A stretch of 64,000 bases of DNA from Tricholomella constricta (Eukaryota; Basidiomycota; Agaricomycetes; Agaricales; Lyophyllaceae). The stretch spans positions 620,001-684,000 of the forward strand of contig JAACJP010000006.1 of NCBI GenBank assembly GCA_013368375.1. Reading direction: 5' to 3'. The notes under the pieces are model-generated. The model saw only the letters and a program-made list of their open reading frames with translations, ran no database searches and had not been told where the DNA came from. Positions 1 through 21,038 of this stretch are shown here, piece by piece (the first letter of the stretch is position 1; the number at the start of each line of letters is the position of its first letter). A program made the position numbers and the translations under genes.

Positions 1-2102
1 CAAGCAGCGAGGAATGACTCACATCGCCGGCATTGCCCAGAGCTTCGCGACCCAGTTTGGCAGCCTCTTGAGCAGCGCCTTCTTTGGGTTTCTGGGCAAA
101 GTCTTTGGAAATGTGGGCATGAGCGGGCGACATTGTCGGGGAAGCACCGGGGTTCGTGGGGTCAACTTGTAGAAGCTGGCGAGGTGCAGCCTTGTAGCTG
201 CGTCCAGAAGTTTTCCCGAGAGCGCCTTGCAGGCTGTGGAGAGCTATGCCACATTGTGAGGAAGTTTAGATAAAGTTATTGTGAAACAACATACAGTGAA
301 GACCCTTTTCCTCCTCCCGCTTGCGGGCATTGCTGACAATACGCTCAACTTGCTGTTCCATACGAAGCATGGCGTTAGGTCGTCGGTTTCCGCCCTTCTG
401 AGCGAGGCCAAGACCAACGCCGCCACCCGATGTAAATTTGAGGACACGGTCATCCTGGGCCTGAATTCCCATGCGGGACCTGAGAATTGCGCCGTAGACC
501 TGGGCGTAAAAGTCATCGGCATAAGGATCCTGAGTAACGAGCTGGGACACCTGAATCCTGGTGATAAAGTCCTTGTCTGATTGTGTCATGAGGTCATTAT
601 AACGTGCCTAAGGAATGCTAATGAGTAGGCGGCCTTGATTAAGCCAGTGTACATACCATGTGAGCGATCTTGGCAGCCTTTTTCCTCCGCTTCTCCTCCA
701 TCTTCTCGGCCTCGACAATTTTGCGCATCGCCTCATTCCGCAAAGCCTCCTGCTCAGCAAGAGTTGTGGCACCTTGCATCTCTCGGATGAATTCAACTTG
801 GGCGAGCTCCGAGAGGAGCCGCTGCTGCAGTTGTATGTTTTGCGGAAGATACGCCATACTCTCCTGAAGCGGAACGGTGAGATGGTTGTTAACATTAGGA
901 GACTGGGAACGCTGCTGTTGATGTTGCTGAAGAAGCTGCGCGGCTTGCACCTCAGCAGCAGTGGGGCCGGAGGGCTGGCGGCGGTGAGCAAAATGATTTG
1001 GGCTATGACTCTGTTGCTGCATCCTAGCAATCATCCGACGTTCCATTTCTTCAAAGCGAAGCTGTTCCTGAAGTTCCTGAAGGCGTTGCTGCTGCGGCTG
1101 CTCTTGCTGTTGTTGCAAGAGTAAGATCTGGCGCTGGTGCTCGAGAAAGCGGGGAGATTGAGAGACACCTGGAAGCATCCTAGGCGGAGGTGTGCGTTGA
1201 TGTTGATGTTGCTGCTGCTGTTGCAGAGCCCTTTGGAGTTGCAACTGAGCCTGTTGCTCCTGATACTGGAGGATCTGTTGGCGTTCAAACTCCCGCTCTT
1301 GCTGCTGCTGACGTTCTCTTTCGCGCTGAAGCTGAAGCAGCCGCAAAGCTTCCTCCTCTTGTTGTTGCTGGAACAATTGCTGCTGCTGCTCCTGCTGCTG
1401 TCGCTGACGAGATTGTTGAGCAGCAGCGCGCATTTCAGCCTCGATTTCCTTCAAAGTCCTGGCGCCTGGCTGAGCTGCACCATGTCCAGGTAGTGGTTGA
1501 CTAAGGCCCGGGGAATGGGCTCCGTCAAAAGGCGAAAACCTGGATATCGCAGGGGAACTGCGACGGAGGTCGCCGATGGCTGAGCGGCCAGCGCCATTCG
1601 ACCGAGGAAGGACAGAAAAAGGGGATTTGTCGTCCCATATTGCCTCCAAGGATTGGGTAGTTAACCGAGCTATGGGATGAAAGGGCAGTCAAAAGTAGCC
1701 CAGGTGAACCATATGCTGATGAAATTCGTACGGGTAGATCTGACAGAAGTGGACTCATTTACTTGCGGAGCCAGCTCCTTAACAGGTGTCTTGGCTTCTC
1801 GAACAGGTGTCACTGCATTTGGGAGGGCGGGTGTAGAGAAATCAAAGTCCTTGCCTGGTACGAGTCAGATTGGTGCGCTCGACACGAACTTTATGGAAAT
1901 ATGCTTCACCGACAGTGAGATCACCACCAAAGGTTTCGTCGTTGAGTTCATCGCGGCCCTCCTGTAGCAGATCGCCTAGGCCGTCGTAGCCTTCCTCGCC
2001 CCAGGTATAGACGGCAACCTGTTCGGAACCGAGAGCGCCGGAATCATTGAAGTTGAGCTTTTCCTGCTCTAGATCATTTTGTTCAAAACCGAAGAAAGAC
2101 AT
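1..2102 (-). CDS. PAT1: PAT1 mRNA decapping activator, 3' end outside window
   Basis: Pat1 bridges deadenylated mRNA, the Lsm1-7 ring and the Dcp1-Dcp2 decapping enzyme in P-bodies. The protein starts MSFFGFEQNDLEQ, the typical Pat1 N-terminus, in an acidic first exon (about 2102-1874). The next exon block (about 1649-660) has the AIWDDKSPFSVLPRS motif followed by a long Gln-rich stretch encoded by CAG/CAA runs. The exon at 589-290 holds the signature QSDKDFITRIQVSQLVTQDPY, the start of the conserved Pat1 core. A further exon (about 240-25) reads in frame to a GTGAGT donor near position 24, so the C-terminal Pat1 domain lies beyond base 1. Introns are short GT-AG. The polyglutamine tract probably supports P-body condensation (inference). 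The gene is complete at its 5' end and cut only by the window edge. Confidence 0.9.
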
Positions 2103-2281
2103 GAGGGCATTAAAAGAAAAGAAGGAGAATGGAGTACAAGTAGAATGGGAGAGGACAAGGAGAGACCACGGAGAGCAGCAGTCAGTAATATCGTAACTTG
2201 ACTGCCATCACCCAATACTTGCATCTCACGTCCCAGCATAGCAAGTATCAATAACAACAAATAACATGATTTACGTCGCTT

Positions 2282-5200
2282 TCACAATGCGCTATGGTAC
2301 TTGTGCACAATCTCTAAAAAGTCCAACAACGTGCTCGCACTCCACGCCTGCGTGTTGCACGAATCAGAACAGTATTCTCCATTGGCGTTTGTCAGCTCGG
2401 GAATGCCAGCCCAAGCGTCGCTCTGTATGTGCCGACGCGGTTCCAGCAGTATCCGGTGCAGGTGGTACAAGGCTTTCCTCTCGTCCTGGAAGATTTGGTC
2501 AGAGTATACGCAACAGAAACAAACAAACGAATCACCTCTTTCGTCCCTGCAACGGTAGCAAAATGCAAATAAGCACGTAAAAAGTAACCCAGCGGCCATC
2601 CCCACTCAGGACCCTGTCCAGATCGTCAGAGTGTTTTCACAACATCCAGGAATCAAAGACAAACATTGTGGTAGTTCAGCCCTTTTGCGACCGACGCGTC
2701 GCTCGAGTCATTGGAGTTGTCGTAGATTGGACGGTATTGAAGATCGATCGGGTCCAGAGTCTTCATTCCAAGAGGCGCACGAAGTACCTCGTCGGCAAGT
2801 TTCAAAGCACCCATGGCCCTAGTCTTATCAAACATCTCCGGCGCCACAGTCATTGCGATGGGGAAGTTGGGCCGGAGCTGGTAGTCGGACCATTCTCGTC
2901 CAGACCCTGAGCCGTAGACATCCTTGTAGATGCCTCTGCGATTCACGAATGTTGTGTTAACTTTGAAACTCGTATCCTCGGAGGGGTCTGTCCATGGATG
3001 GTTCCGTGAGTCTCGAATTGACTCAGTACAAGTAGACTTACCCAGAGGAACGTAATAGCATTTTTCAAACGAAGCCTGGATCAGACCAGCCCATTCCTTG
3101 TACGTTACCAGTTTCTCTCGACCATTGACTAACGGCGTCGAGTCAGTAATTGCTCTCAAAGACAGTGTTTACACATACCAATTGCATAAACGCCCCTGAA
3201 CGGAAACTTTCCAGTTGCCGACAGACCATCCAACCACCTCAAAGTACTCTTCAGCAGCCCGGTAATCTCTACAGGCGCTCCATCGCGCGGAGTTCCTGGA
3301 ACACCCTTCGTCCCTGCTTTTTGCGACTCGCCCATCTTGTCCATCCAGGTACCGCAGTTGTGCTCGTTGCCGCCCAGAATGAATCCTGTCTCCCAGTCTA
3401 CGCGGATATCAATGTTGAATCCCTCGTCTTTCATTTGCATGTCGAGGTTTGCGCCAGCGTTGTACTCTCTGAAACGAATTCCCTTCGCATGGCGCTGCAG
3501 AACCTCCTGAATAATCTCGGCCACAGTACTCGAGTATGCATAAGCACGTGGATCATCCCATGTAACCCAGGTATCGTCTTTGGGGAAACGCCGCATCACA
3601 GGCTCGGTAAGGATAGAAAGTCCACCAGGAGCACTGGTGACGTAATCTTGAATATTCTGCAGCATCCACCAAGGCGAGTCGCGAGAATTATATCTAAAAT
3701 GAAGTCGTCAAATGTGTGCAACGCTTGGAATCGAGGCATTCGTACCGAGGGTTTCGAACTGAGTCAAGCAGATTCGGAATCAAGCCATGCTTTAGCGTCG
3801 ATGCGAAAGCTAGAATGTGCTTCTTGGCTCCTTCAAAATTTCCTGTCGTTAGGAAAAGTCCTCTGAGCGAGATGAAAACGTCACGTCCCCAGCATCTCGC
3901 CCATCCAGCTGCGAAATGCGGAAGGCCTGCAGCCAGCGAAGGAGTGGCTACGCCGGGGTCCAAGGATGCCGACTTGACTAAACCGTGCATTTGCACAGCA
4001 CACAGTGCCAGATCGTGAGTAAATGAGTGGCCAGACACGACGAATTCGGAGCATTGTTCGATGACGGCGCGTCGCGCCGCCTTGTAAGCTTCAGAGATGA
4101 CTAGCGCAAAGTATTTCGGGCGCATGAAGCTGGGGACGCTCTTGGCCACACGGTCAAAGCGTTCTTTCAACCATTGAGCGGGCTTTGCAAGATTAGGGAA
4201 GATCTCTACTTGGCTTGAGAAGTGCACAAAGCGTCAGCGAAGACGTTTGACAGAAAAAGAAAACGCACTGAGTCATGCGTTGAACGACATAGTCCAAAGC
4301 CCAAGTACCCTCCCTCAGATGGGCGCAAAGTGGGTGGCCGAGGTCATTGTACCTCATGATGCGTCGCAGGGGATGCATCCACCCCTCCAGTCCACAATAC
4401 ACCATCTTTCCGAGCCCGGGCACATCGTACACGCCGAATTTACTGTCAGTGGCGTCACGCTCTTCGCCGTCCGCACGATACAAAATTACATTGAGATCAA
4501 CTAGATCGAGGTTGCTGAAGGCTTCTTGCGCTCCTTGGGAGCAGAACGTGTCGAGGGAGGCATCGTATTCCTGCAGTTGGGTCTCAAAGAGCATAATGCT
4601 TCCGGGCGGAAAGTATTCTGGGACGACGACTTCTGAGTAGGGGCCTTCATGGTCTAAGCCTTGCGGTACGACCACAGGAGCCATTTCGACGAGTTTGGAT
4701 AACAAGCCACGTAAGAATTTCGCATCGTTCGAAACTTCGTGGGACGTGATGTCGATACTGGTACCAAGGATGAATTTAGCCCGAGTTCGACGGAGTTTGA
4801 TGGGGTCGACTTCAACAGAGCTGGTCAGGTCGGGATTGGCAGATTGGGAGAAATACTCACTGGATCCTCTATCTTTGGATCCTTTAGAGAACGCTGTATG
4901 TGCAACCAATAGGTATCCTTTTTGGGTAGTGGGTTGTACTCGGTGGACAATAATATACTAGAGAGGCGACGAGAAGGAAGTCAGAATATGGCATTAGGAG
5001 AAGCACGAGACGTACATCGTTCTCCTGATGGACATGTCCCTCTTCGAATTCGCCGAGTGCCATCTCTAGATGCAAGTTATTCAACACTCTCTTGGCCCTC
5101 GCGATCCCACTGTCCTCCCCGAGACCGGTCACTTCATACAGACGCTTCTCATTCACCAGGTCTAATAATTTTGGGTAAAGATCATCGAACCCTTTGACTG

Positions 5201-7739
5201 AGCCAAGGGCACTATAGCTAAACGCAACCAGGGCCGCTGTGGAGAGGGCATCTTCGGCGGAACGCTTGTCGAGAGGCGATTCGTTGTCGTGCGTAAGGTC
5301 GTAAAACAATGCGTGAGGAAGAGCGCCATTGAGCGGACTGACAATGCAGGTTCGCACAGGACCTTTGCCTATCGGGGAAGGAAGCTCCTCAACGCTTGTC
5401 ATACAAGCGCCGTCCATGGAACCTAGTAGCAGAAATCAGACGATGAACGCCAATGCAGAAAGATCACACTGACCGATGGGCTTCCCAACTCCATGCCTGT
5501 AAATCAACCTCGAAAGCTCTTTCGGGTCAGGTGCATTACCGCTCTCCCTAATCAAACTATTCACTCCAAGTTCTCGGACAAAGACCAGGTCCATCTCCTC
5601 GCTCCCCGTGAACAGTTCGGCACAAACATACAAATCAGGTCTCACCACGCGTGCCGCATCAAGCATTATAGTGCCAACTTCCAAAGGCGTGGAATGACAG
5701 TTGTCGATGCGGAATCCATCAAAGGTGCGCGCAAGTGAAGTCACATAGGAGGTCATATGGGCCCAAAGCCATGGGTTTGCAGCGGGAGACGATCCGTAGC
5801 GCAGCTTGACACAGTCTCCCCAGACTATCACTTCACGGCGAAGGTATGCCTTGGAAGGGAGGAGAGCAAAGTTTTGGAGAGGATCGGCATCCCAAATCCA
5901 GCCATTATTGGCGAGGGAGTAGACCAACGGATCGGCTTTGGGAGGCAGTGCCAAACGAGTGAAATAAGGCTCCACAATTGGATTTCTGGATCACGGAGGG
6001 TTAGGACACAAATTACTGTCAAGGTGGTCTTGACTCACGATTTCGTGATCTCGCCCAGCTTGGGCCCATGTGCATCCAACCTGGTATACTTAACCCGGTT
6101 CCTGATGTTCTCGATGGCTACCCTACTGTCTTCCTTCCACTGCTCGTAGAGGGGGACATTAAGCACGTCGACCACCGTGGCCCAAGCATCTGCCAGAGCA
6201 TCGTGGTCAGAAATGTCCGCAAATGCAGCCTTAATTAACCCCGCGGCATCGCCCGTCTTAGTCCTGACACAGAACCTGGAGGACAAGGTACCAAGCCCCT
6301 CGATGTTGCCTTGACATTTGACAATCTCTGCAAATTCTACGACAGTCTTCCCTTTAAGGTCCGGACCCGACCAGGACTCGAAATTTCCAGAAGCCAAGGC
6401 GTCCTTGACGGATTTTTTCTCGTGATTAGGGTCAAGAACATAATACTGCCAGAGATTTAGGCCTTGTAACACAGCACTGAACGCATTGATAAGGGTGTCG
6501 ATGTCCGCCTCAGAGTTGATCACCGCTGGAAGGCCTCTCGTAGCGAGAGAACCCGAGAAGTCGATGATAGCAGTATCGAGTTCAAGTGCAGGGGTCAGAT
6601 GAGGTGAGTTGGCAGGACTAAAACCTGTAATCTGGAACGTCAGTATGACAGATAAAAGAGCGAGAAAGGGACGGACCAGCTTCCGGATGTTCAATAAGCC
6701 AAGGGCTGTCATGTGCAGTATGATTGAGGACAATGTCCGTCAAGGCCAGCAAACCATATTCTTCCTTTGCAACTTTAAGGATTTGTTCGACCTTGGCGGG
6801 ATCGGCGCTGATGCCAGGATCATAACGTAACTGATTTCGGAGAGAGTAAGGACTTCCGCTCTCGCCCCGCTCTTGTAACGGTGTCCAGTGCAGCATTGTA
6901 TAACCCCTCTGAGAGGCCTCCTCGAAGTGGTTTCGCCATACATTGATAGGTCCCATCCACTTCGACACGACGGTCAAAATCGCGAGGCCATTCAGGGGAA
7001 GGTTGACGTGATCGTCCTTGATTATGATAGCACCACTGTTCGAGGGAGATAGCGGCTTTAAGGTCTGGGGATCTAGAATGGAGGTCCGGGCTTTGGTCTT
7101 TAAAACGGGATCAATGTTGAAGTAGCCTTTTCGGCCTTTGATTCGCTCGCTAAAGCTGTCGCCGTCGTATTCGACCCAGTACACGAAGGCGCCCGCGTGC
7201 GATATGGGAAGATCAACCTGAATCGGTCGAGAGTAATCCGTGGGAAGCCTGCAACGAAGTTTAGCATGGATGTATGCGTATATAAAGCGCGAAGAACGCG
7301 TACCTCCTCTCCGCAAATCGATCGCGTCCAAATGCGCCTCCATCAAGAGGGAAATTGGTCTTGAACACGCCATTTCTGGCAGCCGGAGTGCCAGCGTCGA
7401 TAGAAACGCGGAGAATATATGGGACATATGCAGGCGGGAGACGAATATACTATGGCATCGGATAAGTCGCGTACGCATTGGATGCCGGACTAGACTCACC
7501 GAGCGGTCTTTGTGTGGGCCACCGTCGGTGTCAAGATGCAGCTCATAGACGCGTATGGGAGCCTCTCCTGGGCGGCTTTGGGACTGGAAAAAATCTAAGC
7601 CCTCATCTGCAGGCGTCTTTGGGGTCACCGGGGTCGTCGGATTAGAGCTGACGGTGGAACTGGACGTCGACTTGGAGGGCTTGGGGATGAGAACGGAAGG
7701 CTTCTGCTTCTGCTTAAATGTGTTTCTAGGCTTTGCCAT
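2282..7739 (-). CDS. GDB1: Glycogen debranching enzyme (4-alpha-glucanotransferase / amylo-1,6-glucosidase)
   Basis: This bifunctional cytosolic enzyme moves maltosyl/maltotriosyl units and then hydrolyses the remaining alpha-1,6 glucose during glycogen breakdown. The N-terminal half is GH13-like: LNGLAILTVVSKWMGP and MLHWTPLQERG near 6900-7000, DGFRIDNCHSTPLE near 5700 (nucleophile region) and YVCAELFTGSE near 5620 (acid/base region). The C-terminal half is the GH133 GDE_C domain, with WARCWGRDVFISLRGLF near 3890 and YCSDSCNTQAWSASTLLD just before the TGA at 2282-2284. At least ten short GT-AG introns interrupt the coding sequence; the first sits at about 7500-7450. The ATG at 7739 (MAKPRNTF) is chosen; an in-frame ATG at 7811 would add 24 residues. 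Domain order and size fit the roughly 1500-residue eukaryotic family. No break was seen. Confidence 0.93.
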
Positions 7740-8040
7740 CGTGGACAACGACGAGGGAAGTATGTGAGATGATGGTGGTACAGGTTCAAGCCGGGTCCAT
7801 GGAGAATTCATTCGTTCATCGTGGGCTGGAATGATGTCACCTCCATTGATGGCCAGGAATATTAGGTAATACCAAACGTAGAATATTCAAGCCCTCGGAT
7901 TCTAGTAGGTCAATGAATAACACCTGTAAAAGCCTAGTAAGTATATGTATGTAGCTACCCCGCACCAGCATAGCAATATTACTCCAAATCGTCCTCTCTT
8001 CAATCGGTCCGGATGGCAGCCTCTGTGCAGCAAAAGGCAG

Positions 8041-9243
8041 TTAGATTCTAGTCTCATGCGAAAGGAACATAAACCTACTGAAGAACTCGTATGACAGCCA
8101 GCAGAGCGCAGTACTGGGCATGATCGTCAAAACTCGTGGTGTCAGTCCCCGACCGAAGCCCTTGATACCGTCCCTCTGCCAGATGACGCGGAATGCATCT
8201 GCCATCCCTCTAACGTTTCGGATATCCGCGTCTGTCGATGTTCCACGCGTCTGCAGGATAGTCTTGGCCACATCTAATGGTGTTGTCACGGCGGCCGCGA
8301 CCGCGCCGGCTACTGCGCCTGATACGATGTGCGTTGTGGGGGAATACTGGTGTGATGGATTCATAAATCGTTTCAGTTGCTCGTAGACGGTGAACTGGAT
8401 CGCGTTGAATGGTATCGATATGGCCAGGGTCGTAGGATAGGACACGTAAAAGGCCGAGAGTCCTTCGTTTCGGAATACCACCCGCGCACAAGTGAAAACA
8501 GATCGAAATTCAGATTTATGTACCTGCATTCGTTGTTTGACGACTGATGACGAGTAAACGAATCCCCAGCAGTCGGTAATTTCCAACGAGTGAATTAGAT
8601 GACCGTGACGTACCGTCGAAAGGGTTCATCAACGCATCGCTGGCAATGGTGGCCGAAGCCCCTGCTAACGCTGAGATGGAGAAGAAAGGGTTTACGGAGC
8701 TGTGTGACGTGAACAAGGGAAGAGTTGCATACATGTAGCGAGCCACTGATTCCCTGCCTCGTTTCCGCCCGCAAGCTCCTTGACAGCCTCTAGTGTTCCG
8801 AAGTGCACCGCATGAGCTGGGCCAGCTCCCAGTACAACAGACGACACCCCCCGCCAGAGTGCCCTCATCCCCTCCGTCGATGATATTCGCGTAAAGGCAT
8901 TGCCGACACCACTGTATACGGCGACAGGAGAGGTCGCAAATACTTGCATTCGCGTCTATTGCCAAGGGGCTCAGCATCTAATAACCCAGGTTTTCACGGA
9001 ATGGCTAACTTTGATACTGTCAACAGGGAACATGACCGCATGCTCAGATATGCCTGCCTAAATACAACGTTGATCATCGCTTTCAGTCTAAACAGCGAGA
9101 AAACGCACCAGGGCACCGGCCAGCATGTTCACCTACGTGGAAGAGAACGTTCATGAGTGCCCTAAAGCGAAATGTTCCGAGCTGAAACGCACCGCAAAAC
9201 CAGCATTGGCTGGAAGTGCCTCGTAATCTATGTCGTCGGCCAT
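8041..9243 (-). CDS. Mitoferrin-type mitochondrial carrier (Mrs3/Mrs4 family)
   Basis: This inner-membrane carrier is predicted to import ferrous iron for heme and Fe-S cluster synthesis. Spliced exons read MADDIDYEALPANAGFAV (start 9243), then [29 protein letters not shown], with the mitochondrial-carrier signature P-x-D-x-(I/V)-K-T-R. Then follow SVVLGAGPAHAVHFGTLEAVKE, a second repeat near 8560-8520 (VVKQRMQVH) and a third at about 8290 (TTPLDVAKTILQTRG). The GAGPAHAVHF block is characteristic of mitoferrins. Three carrier repeats, each with two predicted membrane helices, are present, and the protein ends SHETRI at a TAA (8041-8043). Introns are short GT-AG. MRS3 and MRS4 cannot be told apart in basidiomycetes, so no symbol is given. 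Confidence 0.9.
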
Positions 9244-10599
9244 GTAGGGGTCTGGCTAGACACTCCGGAATTGAAGTGGTGAGGGGGAAGAGAAAGCAAA
9301 GGACCACTGCAAAAGTGCCTGCGCAGCCTGTTTTTTTTTTGTGGCCGGGTTCTAAAAAAGGGTCGCGATGGGACTTGGCGAAACCGCTGTATTGAATCAA
9401 GGCGCTTTTTGCCAAATTTGTGCGGGCTTTATCACTCGGGTTTATGCTGGTTCCTCGTTCTGCTCACTTGGGCACTGAGTAGCAGAGAGAAAATTATCGG
9501 CCTATATAGATCTGCCTACACCCGTGACCTAGGATTGTTCTCTCAAGTTCAACCGCCTGAGAATGTCCCGACCTACTTGTCATCTTACCGTGGGCGCGGA
9601 CCACAGCGGAACCCGGCGACTCTGCGGTCGCGGGAAATATCGAAACGAGAATGATACTCACGAGTCGTATATTTTCAGTCCAGAAGCTGATTCAGTTGCC
9701 TTGGGCTTACTGAGTGACAACCCTGTTGTCCGATGACGATCTCCTCGTATTGTCCGACATGACCCGAGAACGACCGTATCTCCTCCTGATGACGGACAGC
9801 ATTGTAAACGCATGTTTTGTACGTATCACAGGAGAGACGACGCCGCCAAGACAGCAAATTTCAATCACAAGAGTCGAGGACAAATTGTAGCGAAGTCGAA
9901 GCTGAAGATCGCCAGCTTTCAACCTTGGCTACGAGGCATTGATGCCCTGACCGAACCCCACGCAATACGCACGCATGTCGCGGAGGGCGTTGTCCATTTG
10001 TCTCGTGTCCTCCCTCCTTTTTTGCGCTTTTTTTTTTCTAATCATAGTCTTGAAGAATTTCTTGAGCCGATCAGCCTCCCGTCTGCCTCCTCTTTGCGTG
10101 TCAGCACCACAGACGATCCATCCTTGTCGCCCGGAACTGATAGTATCGTTCAGGATGGCCCGCTGGCGATGTGCACGGTGTAGATTTTCTCCACGTCGAT
10201 CTGCGGTGAGCCCTCCTTCCGCTCAGCCAGTAAGTACCGGACCCATGCAATAGGCAACAGGTACGGGTCGTTGATGTGGATCTCCATCGCCCAGGTTCCG
10301 TTCGCCGTTGAGCCTGTACATCGGTAAGTAGATACAGGACGTTTTTCGCGTGCCGGCGCCTTTTGCATGTGAGTAATGATCTACCGTCACCTTACAAGCA
10401 ATATCGGTGTATTACCTCAAGACGGGATATTCGCTAGGATGAGGCCTAACATCCGAATGTAGCCGTTAGACAGGCGGAAGCAACAAGAAACAATATATAT
10501 ACTCATTGCATGAGGATCGCCGTCCATTGAGTGGTCATGACGATAAGGTGTGTAAAGACAGAGTTGATATCATTCCATTATAATTCAAGCAGTACCCAT
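9244..10599. other. Intergenic region with no convincing gene
   Basis: This 1.36-kb stretch separates the carrier start from the ABC-transporter stop, so it should contain the carrier promoter and the transporter 3' region. It has T- and A-runs (9331-9340, 10027-10036). A small minus-strand reading frame (10368-10150, 72 codons) contains a protein-like patch, IHINDPYLLPIAWVRYLLAE, but shows no domain I recognise and no clear splicing partner. It could be a decayed gene fragment. Confidence 0.4.
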
Positions 10600-16736
<6,137 letters not shown>

Positions 16737-16911
16737 GGCAGAGGTCGTCGTAGAGGTTAAGAGAGTCGAGGGACTGAAGTCCGAGTGTAGCTTACTGATC
16801 ATTGGCGGAAATATTCGTTTCCGGCCCGCACCGGCCGTCATGAACTCAGCAGATTTCGGTCCAACGGACTTACTTAAATAGAGCAAGTGCGTACGTATTT
16901 TACAATGTGCT

Positions 16912-17625
16912 TTAGTCGTCCAAAGATGGTAGGGTATCTCCAGCAATCTGCTCCCCTAGAGCAACCTTCTTAAACAACTCATATGCCCGATCAAGATCGT
17001 CATTGACGATGACAAGGTCATGTATGTTGGGCACTTTCGCATACTCAATTTCCTTGAGTGCGGTCGCCAGACGCTTTTGGACGGCGGCTTCCGTCTCCGT
17101 TCCCCGCTGTTGTAGGCGAGCGCGGAGTGCAGCCATTGAAGGAGGGGAGATAAAAAGATAGACGGGGTTCAAATTTGTGTTCTTTATTTGACGGACACCC
17201 TGGGTACAGGATCGACAGGGTGCGTAAAGGACGAGGTGCATCAGAACACACCTGGGCCTCGATGTCGAGAATACACCGTCTGCCGAGCTGCTGCACCTGG
17301 CGCACAGTCTCAAAACTGGTTCCGTAAAAGTTGCTCGAGAATTCAGCGTGTTCGATGAATGCACCCTCTTGGAGTAAATCCTTGAACGTCTGGGAGGCTA
17401 CGAAGTGGTATTGCTTGCCATCGACTTCGCCAGGCCTCGGTGATCTGGTGGTGTCTGGGCGGCAATCAGTGAGGCCGGTAGCAAAGGGATGCAAGGCGTA
17501 CGCGAGACACTGAAACCAAATTTGTCGGGAAATTCGGCAAAGAGACGCTGGAGAAGAGTGCTCTTGCCTACGCCAGATGGACCTGAGAGAATGAGGGGAC
17601 GCAGGAAATCCGGGCGAGGGGTCAT
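16912..17625 (-). CDS. GUK1: Guanylate kinase
   Basis: The enzyme phosphorylates GMP to GDP with ATP, an essential cytosolic step in guanine nucleotide synthesis. The P-loop [12 protein letters not shown] lies at residues 13-24. After an intron (about 17510-17462) comes the GMP-binding part [19 protein letters not shown], then [19 protein letters not shown] and ILDIEAQ. A second intron ends near 17216, followed by [21 protein letters not shown] and a lid region with RLQQRGTE. The protein ends LPSLDD at TAA 16912-16914. At about 200 residues it matches the family size. It is transcribed divergently from the STK32-like kinase gene. Confidence 0.96.
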
Positions 17626-17892
17626 GGTGGTGGGGTACTAGAAAAGAATGATGGGTGTGACCTGATGTGACGTGACACGGGTGATGGTGGCGAGTGTGAG
17701 CAAGTACTTAGCAGTAAATTCCTAGAGTTTCCTTGAGTCGACTTCCCCCTTGCTGGCCCGTTTATTCCGTCGCTTTGTTCCTGTCTTTCTTCTGTTCTGG
17801 CCGTCTCCATCTTTTTATTCTGACCTCGGCTCAAGTCGTGCCACCCCTTAACCCCGCTCCTTCCCCTCCGTCCACGACCGCTACGATATCTC
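17626..17892. promoter_or_regulatory. Divergent promoter between GUK1 and the STK32-like kinase
   Basis: Only 267 bp separate the two start codons, so both promoters must lie here or overlap the opposing 5' ends. The stretch is C/T-rich on the plus strand (for example 17745-17880), a common feature of fungal core promoters that lack a clear TATA box. No specific factor site is claimed. Confidence 0.5.
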
Positions 17893-19697
<1,805 letters not shown>

Positions 19698-20401
19698 CCT
19701 CTATCATCTGCCAGGCTCCTTACTCTCGCTGTACCTCACGCCGGTCGTCCGTCAACCCGACCCTCCATTAACATTCTATCTCCCATGGACGGGGCCCTTC
19801 GCTTCTTCCTGTTTTCGCGTGTGTTTACATATTCCCCATTTCCTCCTTTGCGATCTACGTCCTAATTTGTTAAACATGTTTCATTGCTTTTCACTGGGCC
19901 TGCCTTGGTTGTCTGGTGCTGTCGGTTATATTTACCTAATCTCTGTAGGAATACCCTCATGAATATCCCCATGTTTTTCGATTTCTTTATTTCTCGTCAC
20001 AATGCATCTTTGACCATCTCGATTATCCTCCAGTCGACCTACATCGGCATTACAGTCTTTCACCGGTTCTTGACACACCCAAATCAAGATGGCTGTCGGA
20101 AATCTTTTGTAGATAGGAAATGAGGAATCAGAGTTGGTAGGGCATCAAATTAGGATACAAAGATGTATTCCAGCTATTGAAATTGGTTATCTACGAAGAG
20201 GAATGGGGGCGATGGAAGACATCTGTTCAATGAGCCCTTATCAGCGAATTTTCTGTCCTCGACACACCAGTCACATCAGAGTGACAGCCAAAACGGGTGC
20301 TGAGGTCATCAGCCGATCGGCCTCGTCCTGGAGTTCATTTCTGATTTTGACCTCCACCTGAGCTTTGCGGAGTTCAGAGTATGCATTTTTGGTCATCGTG
20401 C
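19698..20401. other. Intergenic DNA between kinase gene and MULE
   Basis: This stretch holds the 3' untranslated region of the kinase gene and the pre-insertion flank of the transposon. It is T-rich to about 20100. No reading frame with recognisable protein sequence was found on either strand. Confidence 0.5.
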
Positions 20402-20410
20402 ATTGATGAA
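20402..20410. repeat. Target-site duplication of MULE, left copy
   Basis: ATTGATGAA lies directly outside the left inverted repeat and recurs exactly at 26073-26081 outside the right one. Nine bases is the usual duplication length for Mutator-like elements. Confidence 0.95.
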
Positions 20411-20459
20411 GGATAAAACTATTTGGAAACCCCGTTTCTCAGAGGAACCCGGGTTTCTT
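20411..20459 (+). repeat. Left terminal inverted repeat of MULE
   Basis: These 49 bp pair with 26024-26072 in inverted orientation, with mismatches only at the two G bases after CTCAGA (A in the right copy). Identity stops after GGGTTTCTT. Confidence 0.95.
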
Positions 20460-21038
20460 GGAGAAACCCTGGACCATTGATCAAACGTCGAAATCGTAGT
20501 ATTTGGCTCTGCTGTTTTTAAAGCCTTTGCCAAACAACGGAGACTCTGGAATGTAACTAAATTTGAATCTCGGTTCTAGTCACCGTTTACTTTTATTTTT
20601 AGGCAGTGGCTGCCCTAAACAAACGCGTTGTATATAACCAGCCGCGACATTTGCCAACGCTTTTCTCCCCCTCCCAATCTCTTCTGTTGTTGTAGTACTT
20701 AGATAATATATTATCAATTAATAATATAAGCACTCCAGATTGTGTAAGCGGCAGGCGCAGAGATTCGCGTGCACATGCATCGTGAATTTGTTGCAACTCC
20801 TCATCTTGCTCAGGCCGGCTGTGTCAGGACGATGGACATCCTGGATCTGCTTCATCGTCAGTAAGCCATCTTCTGACATCCCAGGATACTTTGTATTGAT
20901 TCATCACAGATGATAGACGGTCAAAAGACTAGATTTGATATTTATTCTCTAGCATGTTCACTACTTGAATGACCGAATTATAAGGATGTCCTCCTGGAAT
21001 TTTTCTATCCAGCTCCATCTAGGAAACCACTGCCCCTC

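Noticed and set aside
1137..1504. Leu-rich and Ala/Val-rich plus-strand reading frames
   Set aside because: They are antisense shadows of the CAG/CAA repeats that encode the PAT1 polyglutamine tract.
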